A stretch of DNA of 64,000 nt, from assembly GCF_035958815.1 (NCBI RefSeq), contig NZ_CP108383.1, positions 4,650,001 to 4,714,000 of the forward strand, read 5' to 3'. Shown here piece after piece: positions 53,339 to 62,187 of the stretch. The first letter of the stretch is position 1. Every line of letters starts with the position of its first letter. Both the position numbers and the translations under genes were made by a program. The notes below the pieces were generated by a model. It was not told the DNA's origin, searched no databases, and was given only the letters and a program-made list of their open reading frames with translations. This stretch comes from Nocardia sp. NBC_01327 (GTDB lineage Bacteria; Actinomycetota; Actinomycetes; Mycobacteriales; Mycobacteriaceae).

Positions 53339-54909
53339 GCACCGGTATGCGCACCAGCATCCTCGGAGGGGAGATCGCCCGCCGCAGCTGGCTGGGCCTG
53401 TCACGACCGGTCCTGACCGCGTGGGCGCTCAGTATCGTTGCGGCACTGGCGATCTACATCCTCGGCGGCGGACAGGCATGGGCCATCGCTGCCGCCCTGG
53501 GGTGGCTGGTTGCCGTGTTCGCGGCGACGATGGAATGGCGCGACAAACCCTCCTGGGCCTCGCGGCGCGCCCACGATCTGCGGACGTGGACCCGGCGTCG
53601 CCGCGGCGAGCATGTCTACCGCAATCCCGGTGACCCCGCCCGCGGAGACGCGGCCCGCGATCCGGGCTGGGAATTCCCACCGCCGCTGGGCAATACCGCA
53701 CCGTTGCCGGTCGCCGGCACCGGCCTGGACGACATGTTCATCGTGCGGACCGCCAATCCCGGTGAGCGCCCGTACTATTCGGTGATCATCGCGGTCGACG
53801 GTATCGCCGACGGGCTGCGCGGTGACGCCGCCTATGCCGCGATGTCGACGGCGTTCGGGACGTTCCTGTCGCAGATGGCCCGCACCAGCTCCTACGTACG
53901 TGGCCTGCAATTGCTGCATCGCAGCGTCCCGCACGACATGACGCGCCACACCCGCTGGGCGCACGCCCGCGTGGCACGGCTGCGTGACGGGCGGCTATTG
54001 CCAGCGGTGCAGTCCTACGGCACCCTCATCGACACCCTCACCCCGCTCGCCGAAGAACATCGCTCCTTGCTCGTGCTGCGGTTTCCCCAGACCGAGGCAT
54101 TCATGGCCGAGACCGCCCGGCTCGCGCGCACCAAGAACGCCCCGATCGGCGGTGGCATCGCCCAAGTCGTCCGCGACGAAACCGAACGTGCCACACGACT
54201 ATTGGCGATGGCGGGCATGGGCCGGGTCGATGTGCTCGGCGAACGGCGGGCATGTGCGGTCATCCGGGCACTGCTCGATCCCGGCTACAAGATCGACCGA
54301 CACCGCGACGCCGGCTGGGCGAGCTGCTGGCCCAGCTACGTCGGCGGCCGCGACTGCGTCGCGATCGGCCCGCACGGGCAGTGGCGCACCCGGGTCGGGC
54401 ACATCCGCCCGCGGGCGATCGAACCCGTTGCGCTGGGACCGTTGTGGCTGGCGCCGTTGCTGACCGGTGTCGAGGCCGATCCCGGCGACGACGACATCGC
54501 CCCGATGCCCACCATCCGCACCCTGAGCGTCCGTGTGGATTTCGTGCCCGCCCATCGTGCCCGCGCCGCCGCCAAGGGCGATGTCACCGCCGACCAGGCC
54601 CGCAAAGCGAAGGAACAGGAGAAAGGCAAACTCGACGACGGCTCCACCGAAGTCCTCGCCGACGCCTCCGAACGCCGCCGCCAAGACCTCATGCCCGGCA
54701 CCGGACACCACGGCGCCATCTACACCGCCAGCATCGCCGTCACCGGCCGCGACACCGACGACCTCGACCGCGCCTGCCTGCGCGTCACCGAAGCCGCGAA
54801 CGAATCAGCAATCACCGAAATCGACTGGTGCGTCGGCGATCACGACGTCGCCGTCTTCACCACCCTGCCCTTGGCCCGGGGACTCGCGGCCACCCCGCAC
54901 ACCCGGTAA
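53335..54909 (+). CDS. SCO6880-like conjugation protein
   Basis: The ATG at 53335 overlaps the previous stop; 524 residues. Two membrane segments are at about 20-65, followed by a large cytoplasmic region (EWRDKPSWASRRAHDLRTWT, DDMFIVRTANPGERPYYSVI, ERATRLLAMAGMGRVDVLGE, CAVIRALLDPGYKIDRH). This matches the SCO6880 group of actinobacterial integrative elements, which carries PrgI/VirB3-like anchors and precedes VirB4. There is no P-loop, so it is probably the partner of the ATPase that follows. Confidence 0.72.
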   Translation: MSTGMRTSILGGEIARRSWLGLSRPVLTAWALSIVAALAIYILGGGQAWAIAAALGWLVAVFAATMEWRDKPSWASRRAHDLRTWTRRRRGEHVYRNPGDPARGDAARDPGWEFPPPLGNTAPLPVAGTGLDDMFIVRTANPGERPYYSVIIAVDGIADGLRGDAAYAAMSTAFGTFLSQMARTSSYVRGLQLLHRSVPHDMTRHTRWAHARVARLRDGRLLPAVQSYGTLIDTLTPLAEEHRSLLVLRFPQTEAFMAETARLARTKNAPIGGGIAQVVRDETERATRLLAMAGMGRVDVLGERRACAVIRALLDPGYKIDRHRDAGWASCWPSYVGGRDCVAIGPHGQWRTRVGHIRPRAIEPVALGPLWLAPLLTGVEADPGDDDIAPMPTIRTLSVRVDFVPAHRARAAAKGDVTADQARKAKEQEKGKLDDGSTEVLADASERRRQDLMPGTGHHGAIYTASIAVTGRDTDDLDRACLRVTEAANESAITEIDWCVGDHDVAVFTTLPLARGLAATPHTR

Positions 54910-54923
54910 GGAGGAGGTGCCCT

Positions 54924-56429
54924 ATGCCGCGACACCCTCGAGTCGCCACCCGCAAGGTATCGACGAACGACGACCCCACCGCGGTGAACGGACTCACCGA
55001 AAGCGCCCAGCAGCAATCGTCGATGACGCGACGGCGAGGACCGCGGCGCGCACGATGGCTGGACCGCTATGGCTGGTACGAGCCACGCAGCGAGGGCGCC
55101 TGGACCACCACCCGCCAGGCCGAGGCATGGAATCTGGCCACCAGCCGCCGCCGCGTCCGCCAAGACGGCGTGCTGGCCGGACTCAACACCATCTCCCAGG
55201 AACTCGAGATCGTCGACGCCTTCGCCGCCTACGGCGACGAAACCTCCGGCATCAACGTGTGCGTCATCGGCGATATCGGCCGCGGCAAATCCTCCTGGAT
55301 CAAAACCGTTTGCGTACTACGCCAACTCGTCGCCGGCCGCCAAGTCGTAGTTCTAGACAAGAAACCCCAAGCCGGACGCGGCGAATACACCCCGCTGGCC
55401 GAAGCACTCGGGGCAGAAAGCATCCGATTCAAGGTCGGCGGTGCCGGTGCCCGGCTGAATCTCCTCGATCCGGCCATCAGCGCGGGTGGCGAACACCGCG
55501 GCGGCCTCGACGGTGTTGTGCCCGCCGGCCAGGAAGCGCTGGTACTGGCTGTGCTCACCGACGCCATGGGCCGCCCACTCGACGAGAAAGAGAAAGCCGC
55601 CGTCGGCTCGGGACTGGGACTGGTCAACGCCGACGCCCGCGCCCAAGGACGCGACCCGATCATTCGAGAACTCGCGATGCGGCTGCTGGACCCGCACCGA
55701 GGCGACGGGCACGAACTCGGCGGCCGCTGGAGCGAACGCGCCCTGGAATGGGGCCTGGAACCGGGTCTGGCCCTGCTGCGCTTGGCCGACCGCGACCTGC
55801 GCGGCCTGGTCGACGCCCCCACCAGCCCCGCGGTACGCGACGCCCTAGATACGCACCCGCTGGTCCATATGGACCTGTCCGCGCTGCCCACCGAAGGACC
55901 GGCATTGCGGGTGGTGATGACCACCGCGAACACCTGGCTGGCCAACAAGCTCGCCGCCCGCTCGGCCGCGCACGAGCAAACCATCCTCGTCGTCGAGGAA
56001 GGCTGGCACGTCGCGGTCGGCTCCACCGGAGAAGTCTTCCGGTCGAACCTGAAACTCTCACGCGGGCTCGCACTTTCGACCGTCTCGGCATTCCACCACC
56101 CCGCCGATACACCCGCCGATTCCCCGGCGCGCTCACTGATGGCCGAAGCCTCGATCGTCGTATTGTTCGGCCAGGCCCGCGCCGACGACGCCGCCGAAAC
56201 CGCACGCCTGTACCGGCTGCCGGCCGGAACCGAGGAGACATTGATGCGGCTCGGGCGCGGGCAGGCACTGGTCAAGATCGGTTCACGAGATCCGATCCTG
56301 GTCACGCACATCCGGTCTCCGTTCGAGACAGCGCTCACCGACACCGACGCCGCGATCACCGGCCACATGAGTGGGTTCACTCCAACTGAGGCTTTCCAGA
56401 ATCTGACGCGAGGCGGTGAGCAGCAGTGA
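54924..56429 (+). CDS. VirB4-like conjugation ATPase
   Basis: The ATG at 54924 follows AAGGAGGAGG; 501 residues. Walker A GDIGRGKS is at residues 116-123, followed by KKPQAGRGEYTPLAEALGAE. Walker B is TILVVEEGWHVAV about residue 355, and the C-terminal motifs FHHPADTPADSPARS and MRLGRGQALVKIG match the VirB4/TraC ATPase core. It lacks the large N-terminal half of full VirB4; the preceding SCO6880-like protein probably supplies that part. It energises pilus or channel assembly. The stop is 6 bp from the convergent recombinase gene. Confidence 0.85.
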   Translation: MPRHPRVATRKVSTNDDPTAVNGLTESAQQQSSMTRRRGPRRARWLDRYGWYEPRSEGAWTTTRQAEAWNLATSRRRVRQDGVLAGLNTISQELEIVDAFAAYGDETSGINVCVIGDIGRGKSSWIKTVCVLRQLVAGRQVVVLDKKPQAGRGEYTPLAEALGAESIRFKVGGAGARLNLLDPAISAGGEHRGGLDGVVPAGQEALVLAVLTDAMGRPLDEKEKAAVGSGLGLVNADARAQGRDPIIRELAMRLLDPHRGDGHELGGRWSERALEWGLEPGLALLRLADRDLRGLVDAPTSPAVRDALDTHPLVHMDLSALPTEGPALRVVMTTANTWLANKLAARSAAHEQTILVVEEGWHVAVGSTGEVFRSNLKLSRGLALSTVSAFHHPADTPADSPARSLMAEASIVVLFGQARADDAAETARLYRLPAGTEETLMRLGRGQALVKIGSRDPILVTHIRSPFETALTDTDAAITGHMSGFTPTEAFQNLTRGGEQQ

Positions 56430-56434
56430 TTAGT

Positions 56435-58162
56435 CTATGTGCGGTCGTGGGTTCCCTGGTCTGGCTCGGTCGTGGTGTGGTCGAGGGCGCTGCGGTATCG
56501 CAGGGCTGCTTCGATGCCAATGCCGAAGAAGTCGCAGAGACGGCGGACGTCGCCGCCGGTGGCGTAGATCTCCTGGAGGATTCGGTCGTCGCGCAGGGAT
56601 TTCGCGTCGATATTCAGTGTCTGCCAAGGGAATTGCTTGCTGACCGGTGTGGTCCGGGCGTGGGTTTTGTGGTTGACGAACAGATGTGGGTTTGCCGTCT
56701 GTGGCCACTTGTGTGCTCGGTGGTCGAGGTAGGCGGTCAGACGGGTCCTGACCGGGGTGGCGAGCGGGATGCCGCGCTGGCCGAGTCGGAGACGACCGTC
56801 GACGATGTCGGTCAGCAGGATTGTCTGCAGTTGCCGACCGTTGAGCGCGTGAAATGCCACCAGGGCGACCGCGAGTGCGGCCGCGGGGTTCGAGGAGTTG
56901 AGCGCTTCGCGGATCTTTTGGGTGTCCAGCGGCAGCGGGATGTTGGTGTTGGCTTTGGTGGCCGGCATTCCGCGCATCGGGTTGGTGAACACGCGGCGGT
57001 GGGCCTTGAGGACGGTGAAAAGCGAGCTGAGGCCGCGTTCGGCGAAGATCCGTTTCGTTCCGGTGGCGGGCAGAGCGTTGATCACGTCCTGGCGCGTGAT
57101 TTCACTGAAGGATGTGTGGCCCTGCCGAATCCAGATGTGCCAGATCGGTGCCATGCCGGCGATTTGGGTATAGATCGTATCCGGCTGCCGTGGGCGGCTT
57201 CGGGGGGCTGTGGGGCTGCCGTGCAGCACGATGTCGAACCAGAACTGGAGCTGGCTGCTCATCGTGGCGGGCAGGTCGACAGTGTGCTGAGCGAAGTAGC
57301 GCTCGACGGCCAGACTTCGGTCGTCCTCGAGAAGGTCCATGGCTGCAAGGATTTCCAGCGTCGAGATCACGGTCGCGCCGTAGCGGACCGCGGCGAGAAC
57401 ATCGCTACTGCGGATCTTGGCGCCCGGTGTGTCGTAAAGGGCGTCAAGGATTCTCAGGGTTCGGGCGACACCGTTGATCAGACGTTTGGACCAGCCGTGC
57501 TTGCGGGCGTGCTCACGCAGGGTCTGGTCGCAGTGCCGCAGCAACGGCGACTGCTGGATCTGGATCCGCCTTTTGATCACTCCGTAGCCATAGGGCATTT
57601 GGAACAGCGCCAGTTGCTGGTGGGCGGTGTAGGACAGCGGTTTGGACGAGGTCTCGAGGCTGCGCAGATGCCGCTCACGGGCGAGGCGTCGTCGGTGGGC
57701 AACGGTTGTGTCGTATTGCATGTTGGCCAGGAACAGTTGCTGCCCATGCTGATTCGCCTCGCGCAGGTTGAGCGCACGGCAGGGTTCTTGGACGTGGCGG
57801 GCGTTCTCCCAGCACAGGCGGCAGGCTCCCGCGCCGTTGACGGGGGTCGTGCGTGCGCAGAACGCGCAGGTGCCGACCGGGTAGTGGCCGCGCCACCAGC
57901 GGCAGATCCAGCACCGATAGTGGCGGCGGTAGACGCCCCAGGCCAGGCACTCGTGGCAGGACCCCACGTGCAGCGGCGCGCCGGGGTGGCAGCGCTCGCA
58001 GCGGCCTTGGCTGAAGTAGTCCGAACTCGATCCGCAGGTCCGGCACGGCGGGGGCGTGAACGGCCCGCCGGGCAGGCATGCGTAGCAGAAGTCGACGCGC
58101 GGGTTGGTCCAGGCCACCCGATTGACCCGGCACGCAACGCATTTGGGTGGTGGCGCGCTCAC
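56435..58162 (-). CDS. Zinc-ribbon protein with divergent tyrosine-recombinase fold
   Basis: 575 residues from a GTG that overlaps the previous stop (GTGA). The first 130 residues hold about seven CxxC pairs (CVACRVN, CYACLPG, CRTCGSS, CERCHPG and others), i.e. several zinc ribbons. The C-terminal half resembles a tyrosine recombinase: ALNGRQLQTILLTDIVDG, then LRDDRILQEIYATGGDVRRL, CDFFGIGIEAALRYRSAL with Tyr556. The usual HxLRH is changed (LRDDR). It is probably a partner recombinase with partly altered active site, as in three-gene modules such as Tn554 tnpABC. It cooperates with the two genes upstream. Confidence 0.7.
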   Translation of the reverse strand: MSAPPPKCVACRVNRVAWTNPRVDFCYACLPGGPFTPPPCRTCGSSSDYFSQGRCERCHPGAPLHVGSCHECLAWGVYRRHYRCWICRWWRGHYPVGTCAFCARTTPVNGAGACRLCWENARHVQEPCRALNLREANQHGQQLFLANMQYDTTVAHRRRLARERHLRSLETSSKPLSYTAHQQLALFQMPYGYGVIKRRIQIQQSPLLRHCDQTLREHARKHGWSKRLINGVARTLRILDALYDTPGAKIRSSDVLAAVRYGATVISTLEILAAMDLLEDDRSLAVERYFAQHTVDLPATMSSQLQFWFDIVLHGSPTAPRSRPRQPDTIYTQIAGMAPIWHIWIRQGHTSFSEITRQDVINALPATGTKRIFAERGLSSLFTVLKAHRRVFTNPMRGMPATKANTNIPLPLDTQKIREALNSSNPAAALAVALVAFHALNGRQLQTILLTDIVDGRLRLGQRGIPLATPVRTRLTAYLDHRAHKWPQTANPHLFVNHKTHARTTPVSKQFPWQTLNIDAKSLRDDRILQEIYATGGDVRRLCDFFGIGIEAALRYRSALDHTTTEPDQGTHDRT

Positions 58163-58482
58163 AGTGGTGGTTCGGAGCGCCGGTTGCCCAGTCGTGGCGT
58201 GATGATCTGTGGCGTAACGGATGCCGAGGCAGCCTGCTGCTGGTCGGGTCGTCGCTGGTGGACCTTGTGGGGTTCACGGATCAGCAGGTCCGACGGCTCG
58301 CAGTTCAGGATGGAGCAGATTACGTCGAGCTCGTCGAGGCGGACGATGTTGGGGGTGCCGGTCCACAGCTGGGACATCTTGCCCGCGCTGATCTCCACGC
58401 CGGACTCGGCGAGCAGGCGCCGCATCTCGGTCGACTTCCAGATACCGCGCTCAGCGGCCTTCATCCGCAGGTTCCACTGCAC
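58159..58482 (-). CDS. XRE-type helix-turn-helix protein
   Basis: A 107-residue protein whose first 75 residues form a Cro/C1-type HTH: MRRLLAESGVEISAGKMSQL, WTGTPNIVRLDELDVICSIL, NCEPSDLLIRE. The tail (HQRRPDQQQAASASVTPQII) is disordered. It lies between two recombinase-type genes, overlapping the downstream start by 4 bp and 4 bp away from the upstream stop. It is probably the regulator or accessory protein of the recombination module. Confidence 0.82.
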   Translation of the reverse strand: MQWNLRMKAAERGIWKSTEMRRLLAESGVEISAGKMSQLWTGTPNIVRLDELDVICSILNCEPSDLLIREPHKVHQRRPDQQQAASASVTPQIITPRLGNRRSEPPL

Positions 58483-58486
58483 GGGA

Positions 58487-59563
58487 TCACATCTCCTCGA
58501 AACGGGCTTCCAGCCGCTGGTTGGCTACGGTCCACGCCTGTTCGATGTGCTGGCTGTGGACGTGGATGTAGCGGGTCGTAGTCGAGAGCCACTCGTGTCC
58601 GAGCAGCTCCTGCAGCGCCACGACGTCCATGCCTTCGGCGTAGAGCGACGAGGCGCAGTAGTGGCGCAGCACGTGTGGAGTCAGCCGCCCGGCCCAGCCG
58701 GGCAGCCACGTATCTGCTGCTGCGGCAAGGCTTTTGCGCAGCGGGTCAGTGGTAATGCGCAGGCATCGGCCGAAGTCCCGGTCACGCCGTTCGCTGGGCA
58801 ACAAGGGTGCGTCGGGGTTGGACCAGTCACTGCCGAACTGGTGGCGCACGTCGCCGAGCCACCAGTCGATCAGCCGGTCCGCGCCGTTGATCGCGGGCAC
58901 CAGGCGCGGTTTGGGACCGCGGCCGCGGCTGCCCTTGCCGTGGCGCACATGCAGTTTCCCGAACGCACCGAGGTCCGGACGCCAGTCCCTGATGTCGAGC
59001 ATGACCGACTCGTTGATCCGCAAGCCCAGCCGGCGCCACAACGAGGCTGCGAAGTAATCCCGCGCTGCGGGAAGGTATTTGCGGGCTTGGGTGATCGACG
59101 AGCGCCACTGCCCGAACAGCAGCTCCATCTCCGCATTCGACGGTGGCACGCGAACGTCGGCGTACACGGGACTGCGTGGCCGGTTGTACTCGTCGATCGG
59201 CTGCTCGACGACGCAGCCGGTCAGGGCATGGACATCGCCCTGGTAGCGGCGGATCACGAAATCGTAGAAGCAGGCCAACTGTCCGGCCTTGCTCGCGCGG
59301 GTGCTGTGAGCCAGGCCCGCGAGTCGCTGCTGAGCGAGGAAACGATCCCCATCATCGCAAGTGGCCGTCCAGAGTGGGCCATCCAGGGACCGGGCGAACT
59401 CGACGATCACGGCCCGGGCGCTGCCGATGTGACTGTCGGAGAGATTCGCGGCCGCCATAGCGATCGCGTACTGGTCGACGACTTCTTGCTCGAAATCCTC
59501 GACATCGTGCTGCGTCCGCAGCGCACGCGCGGACGAAAGATTGCGAACTACAGCCAAGTTCAT
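58487..59563 (-). CDS. Tyrosine recombinase / integrase
   Basis: 358 residues. An N-terminal SAM-like core-binding domain (about 20-110: FLAQQRLAGLAHSTRASKAG, QLACFYDFVIRRY) precedes the catalytic domain with all key residues: R in LGLRINESVMLDIRDW (about 180), HGKGSRGRG Lys loop (about 210), TPHVLRH (Arg300), LLGHEWL (His323), TTTRYIHVH (Tyr332). It is complete and likely active, and performs the integration/excision or transposition of the element. The ATG at 59563 is followed by two co-oriented partners, so a three-gene module is formed inside the reversed segment between the conjugation genes. Confidence 0.88.
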   Translation of the reverse strand: MNLAVVRNLSSARALRTQHDVEDFEQEVVDQYAIAMAAANLSDSHIGSARAVIVEFARSLDGPLWTATCDDGDRFLAQQRLAGLAHSTRASKAGQLACFYDFVIRRYQGDVHALTGCVVEQPIDEYNRPRSPVYADVRVPPSNAEMELLFGQWRSSITQARKYLPAARDYFAASLWRRLGLRINESVMLDIRDWRPDLGAFGKLHVRHGKGSRGRGPKPRLVPAINGADRLIDWWLGDVRHQFGSDWSNPDAPLLPSERRDRDFGRCLRITTDPLRKSLAAAADTWLPGWAGRLTPHVLRHYCASSLYAEGMDVVALQELLGHEWLSTTTRYIHVHSQHIEQAWTVANQRLEARFEEM

Positions 59564-59653
59564 CGACCACTCGCTTCACCGAGGGTGCCAGTACGTCGAT
59601 TCTACCGACTGAACGTCACTCCCAATGAAGGAATTTCAAAACCCGCAGCCCAC

Positions 59654-59809
59654 ATGAGCCACCCCCAGCGAGCTGGGCAGATGCTTCAGCTCCTACAAGT
59701 GGCCACGAATGAACTCGCTGCCCTGCAGACAGTTTCCGACACCCTGTCGCTGCGCGACCTTGCCCGCACGAACGTCCACGACGATGAGCCGGAAGACGAA
59801 CCGCAATGA
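59654..59809 (+). CDS. Small protein, 51 residues
   Basis: An ATG at 59654 (MSHPQRAGQMLQLLQVATNE) gives 51 residues and stops by overlapping the next start (ATGA). No good ribosome site is visible. It has a helix (LLQVATNELAALQTVSDTLS) and an acidic tail. It may be a small conjugation subunit, or just a leader for the next gene. Unknown function. Confidence 0.35.
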   Translation: MSHPQRAGQMLQLLQVATNELAALQTVSDTLSLRDLARTNVHDDEPEDEPQ

Positions 59810-60303
59810 ATGGGGGACGGATCCCGCACCCCGTGCGGCGCGAGCCTATCCTCCCGGCGGGGATGACCCTGGCTGGGTACCTTCTCGCCGCCGTCATGGT
59901 GGGGGTGTTCGGTGGTGGCGCGGTCTCCGGCGCAATCGCAGGTCATGGATTCGGAATCGTTGCACCAGAACAGATGTCGGCGACCTTGGTCCGACTGGTG
60001 ACGCGACCTGCCGATCCGGCCGCCGCGTGGCCCAGCGACCCGCGCCCGGGGTCTGCCTGGCTGACCTGGCTGTGCATCGGCCTGGTCGCCGGACTGTGGT
60101 GTACGGCGATTGCCATGGCGGGCAGCGAAATCGACGCCCGCCTGCACCGTCGCCATCGCGACGGGCTCGCCGGCACCGCCGACCTGAACCATCTCGCACT
60201 CGACGAGCACTCCGCCGCGCAGAAGGCCGCCTACGAGTATCCCCGGTTGGCAAGGCAGCGGCCGACCCGTCGAAAGATTCGCCTGCCCAGGCGGACACGG
60301 TGA
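59806..60303 (+). CDS. Membrane protein of the conjugation operon
   Basis: A 165-residue protein with two membrane segments (LAGYLLAAVMVGVFGGGAVS and LTWLCIGLVAGLWCTAIAMA) and a basic C-terminus (RQRPTRRKIRLPRRTR). Its stop overlaps the next start (GTGA), so it is co-translated with the coupling ATPase. Small two-helix proteins beside VirD4/TraG-type ATPases often supply their membrane anchor; the coupling protein here has no N-terminal helices, which fits. Confidence 0.65.
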   Translation: MNGGRIPHPVRREPILPAGMTLAGYLLAAVMVGVFGGGAVSGAIAGHGFGIVAPEQMSATLVRLVTRPADPAAAWPSDPRPGSAWLTWLCIGLVAGLWCTAIAMAGSEIDARLHRRHRDGLAGTADLNHLALDEHSAAQKAAYEYPRLARQRPTRRKIRLPRRTR

Positions 60304-61700
60304 AAAGGCTTGTACGGCCAGGGAAACCGAACCCGCCGCCATTGGCGGTGGATGTCGGTGCTCTGATCGAGCAGCCGCGCCGGCACGTGTGGTTGCAGCA
60401 CCGCGACGGAGTGATCGTGCACGGCCCCACCGGCGCGGGCAAGACCTGGCGGGTCGCCTGGCAGCGCGTCATCGACGCACCCGGTTTCGTTCTGGCCACC
60501 ACCACCAAAGCCGACCTGGTCGCCGCCACGCTCCTGGACCGAGCCGCTCGCGGCGCGGTGGCGGTGTTCGATCCCGAGCATCTGACTGGGTGGCCCGACG
60601 GCATCGCCTGGTCCATCCTGACCGGCTGCACCGACCCGGACACCGCGATCCGCCGTGCAGATGCTCTCGCGCGCGCCATGCCCTTGGAAGGCACACGCAA
60701 TGGTGCCTACTTCGAGCAGAAGGCTGCCACCATGCTGCGGTGCTGCCTGCACGCCGCGGCGCTGCGCGGGCTCTCGATTCGCGAAGTCCGCGTGTGGGTT
60801 TCAGCACGCACCAACCACACCCCCGTCGACATCCTCGCCGACACCCTGCCCGATTGGGCCAGCGAACTCGACCAAATCCTGTCCTCGGCAAGTGAATCGA
60901 GCGACGACGTCCTCGCTGCCGCCTCCCGGCTGCTCGAGCCCTTAGCGTCCCCGACCCTCCTAGCGGCGGTCGACGTACCGGCCGAACAGTCCTTCGACGT
61001 CGGCGAATTCGTGCTCTCGGGAGCGAACACCCTGTACCTCGTCTCCCGAGGCACCACGCGGTCGATGGCACCGTTCGTCGCGGCCCTCGCCGCTGAAGTG
61101 CACTACGTCGCTGACCGAGCTTCGCAGCTGTTGCCCGGCAAGCGGCTAGATCCGCCCGTGCGGCTGGTGCTGGACGAAATGAACAACGTCGCACCGATTC
61201 CCGACCTGCCGCAGATCATGACCGACTCCGGCGGCAAAGGCATCACAGTGTGGGCCTTCGCCCACAACCAAGACCAGAACGAACTGCGATGGGGCGCCGA
61301 AGGCGGCAAAGTCCTCGCCCAATCCGCACCCGCCATGCTGATCCTGCCCGGCCTACGCGGCGTCGAGGAACTTTCCGCGCTCTCGCGGCTGATCGGGGAA
61401 CGCCGCCGCTGGGAAGCGAGCCTGCACGAAGGCTCGCGCAGTTACGCCCTGCACGACGACACCGTGCTGCGCACCGACGAAATCCGCGAACTGGGCACCG
61501 ACCACGGCTTGCTGATCTACCGCAACGCCCCCGCCATGCTGCTACGCCTACCCAGCGTCTGGGAACGCCGCACGTGGCGGGAAGCCGTGACCGCCTCCAC
61601 CCGCGCCTTCGACGACATCGTCGCCGGGCGCCGCCCACCCCCAGGGGATCACCAAATCAGCCCACCGCGCGAGAAGGAAGGAGGGGACTGTGATGAATAG
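60300..61700 (+). CDS. VirD4/TraG-like coupling ATPase
   Basis: The GTG at 60300 gives 466 residues. Walker A GPTGAGKT is at 42-49 (K48). Then come FVLATTTKADLVAATLLDR, FDPEHLTGWPDGIAWS, Walker B PVRLVLDEMNNVAPIPDLPQ about residue 290, and GGKGITVWAFAHNQDQNELR as the conserved TraD/TraM-recognition region. It is the coupling protein that hands DNA to the transfer channel. No N-terminal membrane helices are present; the preceding small membrane protein may provide them. Confidence 0.88.
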   Translation: MKRLVRPGKPNPPPLAVDVGALIEQPRRHVWLQHRDGVIVHGPTGAGKTWRVAWQRVIDAPGFVLATTTKADLVAATLLDRAARGAVAVFDPEHLTGWPDGIAWSILTGCTDPDTAIRRADALARAMPLEGTRNGAYFEQKAATMLRCCLHAAALRGLSIREVRVWVSARTNHTPVDILADTLPDWASELDQILSSASESSDDVLAAASRLLEPLASPTLLAAVDVPAEQSFDVGEFVLSGANTLYLVSRGTTRSMAPFVAALAAEVHYVADRASQLLPGKRLDPPVRLVLDEMNNVAPIPDLPQIMTDSGGKGITVWAFAHNQDQNELRWGAEGGKVLAQSAPAMLILPGLRGVEELSALSRLIGERRRWEASLHEGSRSYALHDDTVLRTDEIRELGTDHGLLIYRNAPAMLLRLPSVWERRTWREAVTASTRAFDDIVAGRRPPPGDHQISPPREKEGGDCDE

Positions 61701-62184
61701 TCCACTGACACAACCAGGCCCGCAGCCGAGCAATCCGGCACCATCGACGCTGCAGCCGTGTCGCTATTGCTGGCGTGAGATCGATCAGCGCGATGCCGCC
61801 CGGCTGTGGGCCGAACTTCTGGACTGGGTGGACTGGTTGCGCCAGCGCTACCAACTCGGCTCCCGCGTACCGGCCTGCTGGTACCGCCACGAGGTCGTCG
61901 TCGAAGAACTCACCGCCCTGATGGCGGCTCACACTGCCGCCTACTGGTGTGGCCCCGACAGCATCGAGTTGCCGCGCGAGGACATGACCGCCTGGCACAC
62001 CCAGTGGCTGTGGCCGGCGATCGAACGCCTCACACGTATCAGCGACTTCTCCGCCTGCCGCCCCCACCACTGCCGCTACCAGAATCATCCACAGCCTCTA
62101 CACGCGGGAGTCGACGAGTACCTCGCCGCCGAAATCGGCACTCACGCAACGCCACTCAGCATGGTTCCGGGTACGGAGGGGTAG
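61693..62184 (+). CDS. DUF4913-like conjugation-element protein
   Basis: 163 residues from the ATG at 61693 after GGAAGGAGGGG. Cysteine/His residues are in STLQPCRYCWREIDQ and SACRPHHCRYQNH, possibly metal-binding. The core ARLWAELLDWVDWLRQRYQL, ACWYRHEVVVEELTALMAAH and WHTQWLWPAIERLTRI matches the Trp-rich pattern of DUF4913, which is common in actinobacterial conjugative elements. No reaction is known. Confidence 0.65.
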   Translation: MNSPLTQPGPQPSNPAPSTLQPCRYCWREIDQRDAARLWAELLDWVDWLRQRYQLGSRVPACWYRHEVVVEELTALMAAHTAAYWCGPDSIELPREDMTAWHTQWLWPAIERLTRISDFSACRPHHCRYQNHPQPLHAGVDEYLAAEIGTHATPLSMVPGTEG

Positions 62185-62187
62185 GGG

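Noticed and set aside
54252..54923. Upstream extension of the VirB4-like frame
   Set aside because: It lies over the SCO6880-like gene in another frame; the ATG at 54924 has a perfect ribosome site.
56426..59809. A plus-strand open frame of 1127 codons
   Set aside because: It is antisense to the recombinase trio, which has full catalytic motifs and overlapping starts; only its last 51 codons are considered as a small gene.
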